Below, in pieces: positions 1 to 9,202 of a DNA stretch of 45,000 nucleotides. Both the position numbers and the translations under genes were made by a program. Under the pieces are notes generated by a model. The model had not been told where the DNA came from. It saw nothing but the letters and a program-made list of their open reading frames with translations, and searched no databases. Source of the DNA: Symbiodinium natans (lineage: Eukaryota > Sar > Dinophyceae > Suessiales > Symbiodiniaceae); NCBI GenBank assembly GCA_905221605.1, contig CAJNDS010000224.1:1500559-1545558 (forward strand). The letters run 5' to 3'. Position 1 is the stretch's first letter. Each line of letters starts with the position of its first letter.

Positions 1-52
1 CCCTCCCCCCCCGCCCCTCCCCCCCCTTGGCTCCTTAAACTTCAAAGCTCAG
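1..52. repeat. C-rich low-complexity left edge
   Basis: The first 27 bases are almost pure C with single T, G interruptions, followed by a short unique stretch. It is one of many homopolymer C/G tracts in the window. No gene signal is seen. Confidence 0.8.
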
Positions 53-281
53 CCTCAGGGTCCATGTACCATGTTGCTATATGAAACAGGGTTTATATTG
101 CTGTTTTCGGTGAGTGTATATAAGGTTCCCTTTTTAATATTGGTGAGTGTATATACCTGGTGTCCTTTTGAGGGTACAAGAAATATATACCCTACTTCAT
201 ATACTTTGGCTTCAAGCAATCCCTGTATAGGAGGCACTTTAAGGCCCAAGTATTCCCTATCTAGGTACACGGACCTTTAGG
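53..281. mobile_element. MITE-like element, family M2 (long copy)
   Basis: Imperfect terminal inverted repeats are visible: the left end reads CCTCAGGGTCCATGTACC and the right end GGTACACGGACCTTTAGG. The interior is AT-rich with several TATATACC/GGTATATA motifs. At about 229 bp it is longer than the other M2 copies (33249-33354, 35125-35223, 35408-35516, 41369-41502). It holds small open frames on both strands, which I take to be chance. It has no coding capacity for a transposase. Confidence 0.6.
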
Positions 282-1214
282 TAAACCCTCAACTCTTGTG
301 AAAGCTGGAGCCATGAGTCCCTCCGTAGGGTTTGGGGTTTAGGGTTTAGGGCTTAGAGCTTCATAGGCTTCAGGGCTTCGAGGCTTTATAGAATTTATGG
401 TATTGTAAGTTACTCTGTATAGGCAAACGCTATATCCCGAAGTCCCCTGGACCCGCAGGACTTCGTCCCTGGTGGACGCTTTCAGGCCGGGCAACAAAGA
501 GCTTTTCGGATCCCCAGTTCCCCCTAAACCTTATGCCAAACTCTGAACCCTCTGCCTACACCCCCCCCCCCCCCCCCCAAGTGCCCTTTAAGATGCCCAA
601 CAAGTACCTCATTCCGGTACCCTTTGTGCCCGTATTACGAGGCACTCAAAGGCGCTGCGCTGGCAGATTCAGGTTTCTTGGTTCAGGGCGCACGCGTTGA
701 ATTAGGGCCAGGGGGTGTGGAGGAGGGCTTTTCGCAGCAAGTCTACGGAGTACGGTTTCCGAAAGCCTGTACGTATAACCCTCAATAATTCAAAGTGTAG
801 TTATTACCCGACTTTGAAAGCACCCCGGAAGAACTCCCAACTCTTTGCGCGGCAGATTCCTGGCGGACTCATACCCTCCAACCTGCGTGCTGGCGATTAC
901 CTGGAGGCGTCGTGTTGGGAGCACCCAGACCCCCTAAGTCCTAAAGCCTGAATTGCCAACATCCCGGCTGGAGCCTAAAACCCTCTGCCCTATAGCCCCT
1001 TGCAACCCAAAGCCCTCCCTAAAACTCATTCACCTTTAAACCCTAAACCCTAAAACAACTTTAAACCCTAAACCCTAAACTCCATATCGCTAGTCCCCAA
1101 ACCCAACCGGGGCTTACTTGGAGGATAAGGTAGTCATGAACCCAATTCTAATTGTACTTTGAGCCCTGAACCCTAAGCCTAAACCCAAGTTATAACCTCA
1201 TTAGGGTACTTTAG
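282..1214. other. Degenerate telomere-repeat DNA, no clear gene
   Basis: This stretch mixes scattered TTTAGGG/CCCTAAA units, a C18 tract near 561-578 and unique sequence. A 78-codon open frame at 715-951 (+) has unremarkable composition and no supporting splice sites. I see no exon I would defend. Confidence 0.4.
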
Positions 1215-1299
1215 GGGCTTCCAACGTGTCCGGCTCCGTTCCCACGATACAGCAGCAAGCAGGCACAGCTTTACCGTCATGAGTCTGGGCTCGACACAG
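1215..1299 (+). CDS. Candidate coding exon, donor in telomere array
   Basis: The left edge is TTTAG|GGG and the right edge ACACAG|GTTTAG, the donor being the first unit of a TTTAGGG array. The frame starting at the first base reads LPTCPAPFPRYSSK...ESGLDT with no stop. A second frame is also open, so the frame is provisional. Product unknown. Confidence 0.4.
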
Positions 1300-1343
1300 G
1301 TTTAGGGTTTAGGGTTTAGGGTTTAGGGTTTAGGGTTTAGGGC
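1300..1343 (+). repeat. Interstitial telomeric array (TTTAGGG)6
   Basis: About six perfect TTTAGGG units begin immediately at the 3' edge of the candidate exon 1215-1299. The first unit supplies the GT of the predicted 5' splice site. Confidence 0.95.
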
Positions 1344-1694
1344 TGATCGGCTTTGGGTTCGGGAGTCAGGCTCTGCTGCCCAACAGTACTGTTGGTGCTC
1401 AGTCTCTTCGGGGTTCAAGATGGGGGGTGGATGATGCGGAGCCCACGGATCACCACATCTGTTGATGACTTCCTTGGGGACCTAGATTCTCACAGCCTTG
1501 GTCACTACCTACCCCCCCCCCCCCTTGCCCGCACCACACGTAAAGCTTAAGAAAGCAGCCCAACCTTAAGTCCGAAAGCCCTTAACCCTCCACCCTTAGC
1601 CCTTAACCCTTCAACCCCAAGCGCTAAACCCTAAACCCCTGAACCACTAAACCCCTAAGCCCTAAGCTCTGATCTGCCCTTCGAAACCAAACAG

Positions 1695-1740
1695 GCCAGA
1701 CATCCGTATCCACGCTGGGTTCGAATGAACCGCAATGCTG
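1695..1740 (+). CDS. Candidate coding exon
   Basis: Edges are AACAG|GCC and ATGCTG|GTCAGG. The open frame reads ARHPYPRWVRMNRNA. The segment TGGGTTCGAATGAACC inside resembles a tRNA T-arm but no cloverleaf is present. Degenerate TTTAGGG sequence follows. Short and uncertain. Confidence 0.35.
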
Positions 1741-2154
1741 GTCAGGCGGGCACAATTCACAAAGGGCTTTGGGTTTTAGGGTGGTTTTAGGGCTTTAGGC
1801 TAAATAGGGGTTTCAGGGTTTCAGGGTTTTAGGGCTTAGGGTTTCGGGTTCATGGGCTTTGGGGTCTGAGGGTTTGAGGCTTTATTTGTTTTTTGCATCA
1901 TGCTTGAGGCTGTAGGGTTTAGGGTTTTGACTGTTTTAATTGGGGTTCAACTGTTTGGAGTTTTAGGGTTATGGGGTTTCCGGGTTTAGGGTCTATGCAA
2001 CTGTTTTAGGGGTTTGAGTGCGTTGAAGGGTTTGTGGGTTTAGAAGGTTTGAGGGTTTGGGGTATGTAGCTGTAACACAAGTCAAAGGGACCTAGCATTG
2101 GTACATGTCCTTCTTCAGGGTAGGGTAGGAAATATGGGCCCTTAGTCCTAAACC
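1741..2154. repeat. Degenerate TTTAGGG-derived sequence
   Basis: The + strand is dominated by diverged units such as GTTTTAGGG, GGTTTCAGGG and GTTTGAGGG. It looks like an old, mutated telomeric block. No exon is seen. Confidence 0.7.
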
Positions 2155-2440
2155 TAAAACCCTAAACCCTAAACCCTAAACCCTAAACCCTAAACCCTAA
2201 ACCCTAAACCCTAAACCCTAAACCCTAAACCCTAAACCTTTAAGTATACTATAACAACTCCCGAAACCCTATCCCAATCATTTAGGTCCCTAAGATACGC
2301 CACTTTTGGGCGGGTTTCTGAGGTTTCGGCTTCCATGGCTTGAGGGTTCGGGGTTTAGGGTTTAAGGTTTAGGGTTTAGGGTTTAGGGTTTAGGGTTTAG
2401 GGTTTAGGGTTTAGGGTTTAGGGTGGGTTTAGGGTTTAGG
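2155..2440. repeat. Head-to-head telomeric arrays
   Basis: (CCCTAAA)12 at 2155-2238 is followed, after about 110 bp of unique DNA, by (TTTAGGG)n at 2352-2440. The two arrays are complementary on the same strand and could pair as a hairpin in RNA or single-stranded DNA. Confidence 0.9.
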
Positions 2441-2668
2441 ACTACAAGCGACTGGTCCGTAGCTGGAGGCTGGAGGCTGAGGGTTTCGGGTTGTGGCCTT
2501 GACCTGGTTTAGGGTTTAGAGTCTCGGCATATGAGAGAGAGGAAAGTGTGCCCTAAACCCTAAATCTAAGCCCTAAGCCCTAAACCCTAAACCCTAAACC
2601 CCAAACCCCTAAACCCCTAAACCCCTTAACCCTCTAACCCTACACTCCAGAACACGAGATCGGTGCAG

Positions 2669-2737
2669 GTCTACCGCACCGAGATGCGCCGGGCCAGCGT
2701 GGTGGAGGAGGCTGTGCCACGAGAGCCTGGGGCACAG
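2669..2737 (+). CDS. Candidate coding exon
   Basis: Edges are GGTGCAG|GTC and GGCACAG|GTAACG, matching AG|G and GT. The 23-codon frame reads VYRTEMRRASVVEEAVPREP and on to GAQ. The composition is charged, helix-like and GC-rich at third positions. The same frame continues upstream to an alternative acceptor at 2650. CCCTAAA arrays lie on both sides (2580-2640 and 2781-2832). Product not recognised. Confidence 0.6.
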
Positions 2738-2780
2738 GTAACGACCCGACAAGTCTCGGCAGGCCCTGGGGACACTGTGT

Positions 2781-2832
2781 CCCTAAACCCTAAACCCTAA
2801 ACCCTAAACCCTAAACCCTAAACCCTAAACCC
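2781..2832 (-). repeat. Interstitial telomeric array (CCCTAAA)7
   Basis: Seven near-perfect CCCTAAA units inside the intron downstream of exon 2669-2737. Confidence 0.95.
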
Positions 2833-2845
2833 ATTATCCCGTATT

Positions 2846-2900
2846 GGGTTTAAGAGGCTCATGTTCAGAACGATTTTTCTGAGGTTTGTAAGAGCCATCC
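2846..2900 (+). repeat. Dispersed repeat M7, copy 1
   Basis: The sequence TTGGGTTTAAGAGGCTCATG followed by TTTTTCTGAGG recurs with changes at 8405-8470, 22460-22515 and 40643-40725. The family has no obvious terminal inverted repeats. It may be a decayed element or a structured RNA-like unit; function unknown. Confidence 0.6.
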
Positions 2901-3099
2901 TAGAAGTTCACCACAGGGGTTGAAGGTGGGTTTAGGGTTTAGGGTTTAGGGTTTAGGGTCTAGGTTTAGGGTTTAGGACCCAGAGTAGGCCCAGATTCTT
3001 AGGTTCCCTTCAAATCCCTGTTAAACCAAAAAGGGCACCTACCATTTGCTTAAGAGCCCCCAAGTAAATGACAGATAACTCTCCCTAAATTGCCCTTAT

Positions 3100-3152
3100 A
3101 TGGAAGTTTTTTTTTAGTTTTTTTTTTTTTTTTTTGGGGGGGGGGGGGGGTG
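3100..3152 (+). repeat. Poly(T)-poly(G) junction
   Basis: A run of T (broken once by AG) passes directly into a run of about 18 G. The same T-then-G arrangement occurs at 4548-4583, 18204-18260 and 27886-27918, and as its complement (C then A) at 36009-36033. Confidence 0.9.
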
Positions 3153-3286
3153 GAGTTCTTAAGAAAATAGTAGGGCCGTAGGCCATGAGCCAAAACAAAA
3201 GCGGAACCAAGTCCTTGGGGTTTAGGGTTACGGGTACAGGGTTTAGGTTCAGGGTTCAGGGTTTAGGGTTTAGGGTTTCAGATGAG

Positions 3287-3361
3287 GCCGGAAACGCTTC
3301 TCCTTTCCAGCATGCTGCCCAGCCGCATCATGCAGGCCGCACGGCTCCCGCGGGCTTTGGG
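3287..3361 (+). CDS. Candidate coding exon, donor in telomere-like repeat
   Basis: Edges are CAGATGAG|GCC and TTTGGG|GTTTAG. The 25-codon frame reads AGNASPFQHAAQPHHAG and on to PAGFG. An alternative frame from CAG|ATG is also open (MRPETLLLSSML...). Product unknown. Confidence 0.4.
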
Positions 3362-3574
3362 GTTTAGGGGTTTTGGGGTTTTCGGTTGTAGAGATCTAGG
3401 TTTAGGGGTTTGGGGTCTAGGGTTTGAGGGTTGAATTAGGATTTAGGGTTTAGGGGCTGGGGGTTGAATTAATTAGGGTTTAGGGTTTGGGGGTTTAGGG
3501 TTTAGGCTGGGGAGTTGACCTAAAGACATCCATTGCGATCAAGAAGCCCGAAGCGCTGAAGCCCTACGCCTGGG

Positions 3575-3656
3575 GCCCCTTATACTCACAGTCCTTAATA
3601 GGGATTAAAGTACCCCCGATTGGCATCCCTATTAAGGACTGTTAGTATAACGGGGC
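3575..3656. mobile_element. MITE-like palindrome, family M1
   Basis: The left arm (GCCCCTTATACTCACAGTCC) and right arm (GGACTGTTAGTATAACGGGG) are near-perfect inverted repeats; the arms continue inward as TTAATAGGGA/TCCCTATTAA. Other copies are at 22932-22990 (half), 28001-28103 and 35385-35595. An open stretch rich in Lys/Ala/Pro codons lies just left (3529-3572) but has no donor site. Confidence 0.8.
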
Positions 3657-3879
3657 ACATCTCAAACCTACGCCCCCCAAAATCCCGAAACCATCCAAGA
3701 TCTGAAGCTCTCAGCAAGCTCGCCTGTCGCAGGGCCTCATGGCTTTACGAACTCATGAAGATCTTAGTAGCTGAGCGAGTACACTTTACACTTTTTGGGA
3801 TACTATAATCCCCTATAGAACTGAACGTGTACACTTTTTAGGGGCCTATGAACTCAACAACTAAGAGATCCTGCTGCCC

Positions 3880-4240
3880 AGGAAATGGAGAGGATAACAA
3901 GCGAGAGAGCACTTGGATGTTGGAGAAGAAGCAGCAGCCCGCAGCGAACGAGTGAGCCATGAGGGAGCGAAGAAGAAGAATAAGGGACAGAGAGGAAGCA
4001 GAGAGAGCGAGAGAGGGAGAGGGAGAGAGAGACACAGACTTAAACGAAGCACAAACGAGCAAGCGAGAGAGAGAGAGAGAGAGAGACAGAGATGACGTCA
4101 AAAGAGCGAGACGTCTCAACCTCTGCACCCTCGGTCCTCTGCAAGCACCTGGAGTAAACACCTGGAGTGCTGAGAGAAGAGAGAGATATAATATATACAT
4201 ACGGCGCATATATATATATATATACCTATATATGTATCTA
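3880..4240. repeat. Purine-rich (GA)n tract and (AT)n microsatellite
   Basis: A strongly strand-asymmetric purine tract is followed by (GA)n near 4066-4092 and (TA)n near 4205-4222. The overlapping open frames on both strands (Arg/Glu-rich or Leu/Ser-rich) are low-complexity translations, not genes. Confidence 0.85.
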
Positions 4241-4544
4241 GAGACAGGTACTACGAGTATGGTCTGTCAGCCCACGACCCTGGAGCAGGAGTCCAACCCT
4301 ACAAACCCCCTAAGGCCCTAAACCCCAAAACCCCCCAAGCCCTAAACCCTAAACCCGAAACCCCCTAAACCCCAAAACCCCAAACCCCAAACCCCAAACC
4401 CTAAACCCTAAACCCTAAACCCTAAACCATTCACCCCTCGTGGCAGTTTCGGAGTCAAGCTTCGCATCTTGGAAGCCAATCCACTCAGTGCGCTCAGCAC
4501 TCAAAGGGTTCAGGGTTTCGGGGTTTAGGGTTTCGGGGGTTTGG

Positions 4545-4930
4545 TGTTTTTTTTTTTTTTTTTTTTGGGGGGGGGGGGGGGGGTTGGGGTTTAGGGTTTT
4601 GAGGTTTATGGTTTTGGGGGCTTGGGGTTTTGAGGGGTTTTGGGCTTTAGGGTTTTGTGGTTTAGGGTTTTGGGCGCTTTGGGCTTTGGGGTTTAGCGTT
4701 TAGGGTTTCTAGGGTTTGGGGGTTTGGGGGCTTGGGCTTAGAGTTTAGGGGGCTTAGGGGCTTAGGGTCTAAATTCGGGTTTGGGTTTTTTTGGGGTTTA
4801 GGCATTGTGCTTTAGAGTGTACAGGTTTAGGGGCAAAGGGCCTTAGCGGCTGCTGGGGGTCGAGAGTGTTGGGTTACGGGTTCTAGGGGCTCTAGGGGCT
4901 TTAGGGCTTTGTGGGAGTTATGAGTTGAGG
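4545..4930 (+). repeat. Poly(T)-poly(G) junction and degenerate TTTAGGG block
   Basis: About 21 T then about 18 G (4548-4583) is followed by about 340 bp of diverged GGGTTTAGGGTTTTGGGG-like sequence. It resembles a telomeric block that has lost register. The GFRV/GLGF open frame is a translation of the repeat. Confidence 0.85.
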
Positions 4931-4975
4931 GTTTCTGGCGTCCCTGTCACTGGTGCCACGAGAAAGCGTACCTCT
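4930..4975 (+). CDS. Candidate coding exon, Cys/His-rich frame
   Basis: Edges are GTTGAG|GGT and CCTCT|GTGAGC, a consensus-like donor. One frame reads GFWRPCHWCHEKAYL and, unspliced, continues CEHTCLNEKC, which looks zinc-binding. The two other frames are also open, so the assignment is weak. Confidence 0.4.
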
Positions 4976-5228
4976 GTGAGCACACGTGTTTGAACGAGAA
5001 GTGTGCAACTTGATGAAGACTGCAGTTTGTCGTTGTGCTTTTTTTGTTTTCACCTTTAGGTGCTTCTGCACTTATACAATAGTATCAATAACAAAGTAGC
5101 ATTGAGACAACCCGAAACCCCTAAAGCTCTAAACGCCTGAAACGCCCCCCAAACCCCTATAAACCCTGGCCCTTGAACCCCCAAAGCCCCTACGGACCCT
5201 AAGGCCCCTAAGCCCTCAACCCTAAACC

Positions 5229-5418
5229 CTAGGCCTAACCCTAAACCCTAAACCCTAAACCCTAAACCCTAAACCCTAAACCCTAAACCCTAAACCCTAA
5301 ACCCTAAACCCCTAAACCCCTAAACACCTAAACCCTAAACCCTAAACCCTAAACCCTAAACCCTAAACCCTAAACCCTAAACCCTAAACCCTAAACCCTA
5401 AACCCTAAACCCTAAACC
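5229..5418 (-). repeat. Interstitial telomeric array, about 190 bp CCCTAAA
   Basis: One of the longest perfect arrays: about 26 CCCTAAA units with three CCCCTAAA/CACCTAAA variants near 5305-5330. It ends about 30 nt before the candidate exon at 5450. Confidence 0.97.
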
Positions 5419-5449
5419 GCACTGCTTCCTTTCTGAGATGGAACCAGAG

Positions 5450-5509
5450 GGCCCCAAAAGAGGAGAGATTCGAACGCCCGGGCCTCAGCTCTTCGGGAGG
5501 AACTCCAGG
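5450..5509 (+). CDS. Candidate coding exon between inverted telomere arrays
   Basis: Edges are CCAGAG|GG and CTCCAGG|GTTTAG. The lead-2 frame reads PQKRRDSNARASALREEL, typical of a charged helix. Two other frames are open too. A CCCTAAA array lies upstream and a TTTAGGG array directly at the 3' edge. Confidence 0.5.
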
Positions 5510-5575
5510 GTTTAGGGTTTAGGGTTTAGCGTTTAGGGTTTAGGGGTTTAGGGTTTAGGGTTCAGCGTCTAGGGC

Positions 5576-5744
5576 AGCCCAGTGGTACCCTTTTGTCGTC
5601 TTTGCGGTCCCTAAACCCTAAACCCTAGACCCTAAACCCTAAAACCCAAACCCAAAACCCAAAGCCCATTGTGGTTCAAGCTTCGCTTATAAAGTCACCA
5701 ACCCCCCAACAAGGGTACCCTTATCATAATATGGTTGCTGGGCT
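5576..5744. mobile_element. MITE-like element, family M3, split by a telomeric cluster
   Basis: The left end AGCCCAGTGGTACCCTT and right end AAGGGTACCCTTATC...GCTGGGCT are inverted repeats shared with 14673-14751, 22519-22619 and 33373-33573. A CCCTAAA cluster (about 5610-5645) sits inside, suggesting telomeric repeats were inserted into the element. Confidence 0.65.
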
Positions 5745-6021
5745 ATCGAGAACTTCTCGCGTGCTGAGCACCCAGGGTCGATGATGGGTTGCAGGATTTG
5801 TGGGGTTCAAGAGCTTGGGAGTTTAACGGTGCAGGGTTTAGGGGTGTAGGGTCTAGGGGTTTCAGGGTTTAGGGCCGAGGGGGTTCAGGGATCAATGTTA
5901 AGTTAGAGTTTAGGGGGGTTTAGGTTTCAAGGGTTCGGCTTGACAAAGACTCAGGCTTTACAAAGACGGGTTTAGGGTTTAGGGTTTAAGGGTTTAGGGT
6001 TTAGGGTTTAGGGGCTTCCAG

Positions 6022-6111
6022 GGCTCCTCGGCCATACCATGCAAGGGCTTTACCCTTCTCAAGTGTGCCGCCCATATAGCCCTGAAGAATTTTATCGAAG
6101 CCCCACATGGA
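6022..6111 (+). CDS. Candidate coding exon
   Basis: Edges are CTTCCAG|GG and ACATGGA|GTTAAA. The frame (two leading bases) has 29 codons and includes MQGLYPSQVCRPYSPEEF and YRSPTW, stopping at TAA only after the donor. Well-mixed composition; product unknown. Confidence 0.5.
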
Positions 6112-6337
6112 GTTAAATGTGACGGGTGGTTTCGATTACAGTCTTTTGCTGATAGGTTAAATCGACCATGCAAAACCCGAAAACCTTACACCTTAAGACC
6201 CCAAAGCCGTCAACCCTGAAGACCCAAAAGCCTGAAGCCCTCACACCCTGAACCCCAAACCCTTCACCGCCAAACCCCCAAACCCCCAAAGGCCCTAAAC
6301 CCCCAAATCCCACAAGCCTTCATCGGTCAGCGTTGAG

Positions 6338-6389
6338 GCCCATCACCATGGATCGCGCCTACAGCGCCGTGGCCCCAGAGTTTCTTAGG
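6338..6389 (+). CDS. Candidate coding exon
   Basis: Edges are GTTGAG|GCC and CTTAGG|GTTTAC. With one leading base it reads PITMDRAYSAVAPEFLR and ends in phase 0, which joins the next candidate exon at 6951. Another frame is also open. Confidence 0.45.
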
Positions 6390-6950
6390 GTTTACAAAGT
6401 CTAGCGTAGTTGAGGGCTGTTTGGGGTCCGGGCACAAGGCCTCCCCCCACCCCAACTAGCAGTAGTAGCATCAGCAACAGTACATATTCAGGGGTGTCTA
6501 TGGTCATTTCACAATAAATTCTCTTAGGGTCCTTATAAGGCGACCCCTATTGCTTCGGGTACCCCAAAAGAAACCCCAGTTTAGAGAACTGACCGTCTAG
6601 ATTTCCGGCTGCTCTAGGTAACCCTGAGATCGCTTGAATTAGGGTTTAGGGTTTAGGGTTGAGGGTTGAGGGTTTTGGGTTTTGGGTTTGGGGAAGCCTT
6701 TTTGACTTAGCACGTCTGCTTCGTAACCCCTAGAAACCCTTTCATAGAACCCAACTTACCCACCCTACTTACCAAGTCCACAGGGCTTCCAAGAAGACCC
6801 CAACAAGGAGGCTCCCCCTAAACCCGAAGCTCTTAAATCCTAGACCCCAAACCCTCCAAGTGGTGCTTTTAGGGTTTAGGGTTTAGGGTTTAGGGTTTAG
6901 GGTTTAGGGTTTACGTTACAGCCCAATCGGTCAACAAATGGTCTCCACAG

Positions 6951-6997
6951 GCACCGAACTCCTCCCGACCGGAGGGCCTAGCGGAGAGCCAAGGCGG
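6951..6997 (+). CDS. Candidate coding exon, donor in telomere array
   Basis: Edges are TCCACAG|GCA and GGCGG|GTTTAG. The frame reads APNSSRPEGLAESQG. It joins 6338-6389 (0/0) and 7460-7502 (2/1) in phase. Product unknown. Confidence 0.5.
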
Positions 6998-7459
6998 GTT
7001 TAGGGTTTAGGGTTTAGTTTTAGGCTTAGGGTTTAGCGTCCTACTCGCCCGCACAAATCAACCAAGAAGCGAACTTATCTAAGGTTTTTTTTGGACAATT
7101 TCTTTCATGTTTTAGGACTACCTTGAGGAACTAATATACATCCGAGCCTTCCCCGGTGTCGAGTCCTGAGTCCTGAGCCACACACCCTAGCCGTAGTTGA
7201 AGACCCCACCTCAGTCTTGCTTATTGGTATCTTTCCTGGCTTAAGGGATATTGGGATGTTCACCCCTGTACGAACAGGGATGAAAATCGGGGGGGGGGGG
7301 GGGCATCCCAATATATCGGCTTCTCACAACTTTTGGTACCCTACATATTCGGGGCCGCCTTTTAGTAGTAACCCCAATTTAGAGAAGACCCCGATATAGG
7401 TTTCTCTAGGAAAAGCCAAACTACTGCCATGCTTGGACTGGAAGTAATTTGGCGTCTAG

Positions 7460-7502
7460 GACTTACTCTGCGTACAGGCACATCATCACAAACAACATGC
7501 GG
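7460..7502 (+). CDS. Candidate coding exon
   Basis: Edges are GTCTAG|GAC and ATGCGG|GTAAGG, a good donor. In the frame that continues from 6951-6997 it reads TYSAYRHIITNNMR. Confidence 0.5.
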
Positions 7503-8030
7503 GTAAGGCTGGTGCTTAGATTCTACAGTAGGGCTTAGGGTTTAGGGTTTAGGGCTTAGGGCTTAGGGCTTTTGGCTTAGGGCTTAGGGCTTAGGATTTC
7601 GAATCTAGGGTGTGTGTTTGAGCATACGGATGGCCTGGACAGGTAGAGTGAGAGATACAAATCAAGACTCCTCAGGCTATAAAGGGTTACTGAAAGTGTC
7701 CGTGAATACACTCAGAAATGCCGAACACGCAAGCCCCAAACTTTTTGTTTGAATTCCACTGAGTTCGCTGAGTATGGACCCTACCGACAGAGTAACCGAA
7801 TGGAGATATCCTTAGAAGGAAAATGTTCCATTAAATATGGTAGGTTTCCTTCTTTTCAGGATACATAGCTTTATTTTCACGCAGAAGTACACTTGTATGC
7901 ACATATATATATATATGTACATATATATACACACATACACATAGAGATATCACTGCATTTACTCACTTATTTCTATTCTGCTATCTTTTTTTGTCTTTGT
8001 ACATATTCGTAGGTTTATGAGCTTCTACTT
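7503..8030. other. Intronic/intergenic, (TA)n and AT-rich
   Basis: Contains a GGGCTTA cluster near 7540-7590, a (TA)n/(ATAC)n microsatellite near 7900-7940 and otherwise AT-rich unique sequence. No exon recognised. Confidence 0.5.
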
Positions 8031-8161
8031 ACCCTAAACCCTAAACCCTAAACCCTAAACCCTAAACCCTAAACCCTAAACCCTAAACCCTAAACCCTAA
8101 ACCCTAAACCCTAAACCCTAAACCCTAAACCCTAAACCCTAAACCCTAAACCCTAAACCCT
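8031..8161 (-). repeat. Interstitial telomeric array, 131 bp CCCTAAA
   Basis: About 18 perfect CCCTAAA units upstream of exon 8187-8277. The sequence between array and exon (CTCATTTCGGTCTTTGTGCAG) is pyrimidine-rich and ends in AG, like a 3' splice site. Confidence 0.97.
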
Positions 8162-8186
8162 ACTCCTCATTTCGGTCTTTGTGCAG

Positions 8187-8277
8187 CAGCCGGGGAGGCT
8201 CCGTCGGCTCCTCGAGCGATCGGACCAACTTTGTGGACCGCTTGCGCTCGGAGATCTCAGGCGACGCGCGTTTCAGG
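8187..8277 (+). CDS. Candidate coding exon framed by inverted telomere arrays
   Basis: A pyrimidine tract and GTGCAG precede the exon; it ends TTTCAGG|GTTTAG at the first unit of a TTTAGGG array. Two frames are convincing: SSDRTNFVDRLRSEISGDAR (one leading base), or RLLERSDQLCGPLALGDL (no leading base), which is the one in phase with 7460-7502. Product unknown. Confidence 0.55.
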
Positions 8278-8391
8278 GTTTAGGGTTTAGGGTTTAGGGT
8301 TTAAGGGTTTAAGGGTTTAAGGGTTTAAGGGTTTAAGGGTTTAAGGGTTTAAGGGTTTAAGGGTTTAAGGGTTTAAGGGTTTAAGGGTTTC
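8278..8391 (+). repeat. Telomeric array changing to an 8-mer, TTTAAGGG
   Basis: Three to four TTTAGGG units pass into about 12 uniform TTTAAGGG octamers. The uniformity of the variant suggests it spread by local tandem duplication after a one-base insertion. Confidence 0.95.
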
Positions 8392-8404
8392 TTGAGATAT
8401 TTTG

Positions 8405-8470
8405 CATCTTGCCTTGTTGGGTTTAAGAGGATCATGTTTGGGAAGATTTGTTGAGGGTTTTGCGGGCCCT
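8405..8470 (+). repeat. Dispersed repeat M7, copy 2
   Basis: TTGCCTTGTTGGGTTTAAGA followed by GGATCATGTTTGGGAAGATT, similar to 2846-2900, 22460-22515 and 40643-40725. Confidence 0.65.
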
Positions 8471-8655
8471 CCTGGACTAAACCTGTGCCTCCAACGTTTG
8501 AGACACCCAAGAATTAAGTTGCAAAGGTTCTTTTAGGCAAGTGCTTACGAGTTTGCTGACAGGAGGGCCAGGCTTTGGCATTTGGGGTGTCGGGTTTAGG
8601 GTTTATAGGGTTTAGGGTTTAGGGCCAGTTTAGGGTTTAGGGTGCTTCCGCGCAG

Positions 8656-8755
8656 GGGGGTAGGGGGTGAAGCGCCAGCCTCAGGCGCTGGGTACATGTC
8701 AAAGCAACGCCTGTCACCCGATGCTCAAGGATCTCTAGCGGCAGGGACTTGCTCA
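8656..8755 (+). CDS. Candidate coding exon
   Basis: Edges are CGCGCAG|GGG and TGCTCA|GTAGGG. The frame includes APASGAGYMSKQRLSPDA then QGSLAAGTCS. A shorter exon starting at 8685 (CTCAG|GC) keeps the same frame. Product unknown. Confidence 0.5.
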
Positions 8756-8814
8756 GTAGGGCACCAGGAGACAAAACCCTAAACCCTGAACCGCCGGGGT
8801 TGGGCTTCCGACAG

Positions 8815-8851
8815 GCCTTTTGCCCTCAGAGGTCCGGCAATGCCAGTTTCT
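8815..8851 (+). CDS. Candidate short exon
   Basis: Edges are CCGACAG|GCC and GTTTCT|GTAGTT. Reads AFCPQRSGNASF. An alternative exon in the same frame runs on to 8871. Confidence 0.35.
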
Positions 8852-8918
8852 GTAGTTATACTAGGATGATCGTTTAAGACCATGTGTTGGGGTTTAGGGT
8901 TTAGGGTTGTTCCCTAAG

Positions 8919-8988
8919 AACTTGGGCTATTGGAGCCTTTGGGACTTCGCCATATGAGCACCAGCCAACCCAGAACTTGCCTCTTGAA
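8919..8988 (+). CDS. Candidate coding exon
   Basis: After CCTAAG the frame is open for about 30 codons (LGLLEPLGLRHMSTSQPRTC...). It lacks the AG|G acceptor typical here. Donor candidates are at 8989 and beyond. Confidence 0.3.
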
Positions 8989-9202
8989 GTTGCTAGCCCT
9001 TGTCTTTCTTAAGGGTGCTCCATAAACCCTGAACCCTAAACTGCAATATCAACCCTAAACCCTAACCCCAAACCCTAAACCCTAAACCACAAACCCTAAA
9101 CCCTAAACCCTAGACCCTAAACCCTAAACCCTGAACCCTGAACCCTAAACCCTAGACCAAACCTGTGCTGTCCTGCATGTTGCCTTACTGACTTGGCAGC
9201 AG

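Noticed and set aside
1718-1740. tRNA T-arm (GGTTCGAATGAACC)
   Set aside because: No acceptor, D or anticodon stem can be built around it.
3838-4321. Arg/Glu-rich and Leu/Ser-rich open frames of 60-123 codons
   Set aside because: Both are translations of the purine-rich GA tract on opposite strands.
4440-4703. 87-codon Gly/Phe-rich frame (GFRVSGFRVSG...)
   Set aside because: Direct translation of diverged TTTAGGG and of the T/G homopolymer.
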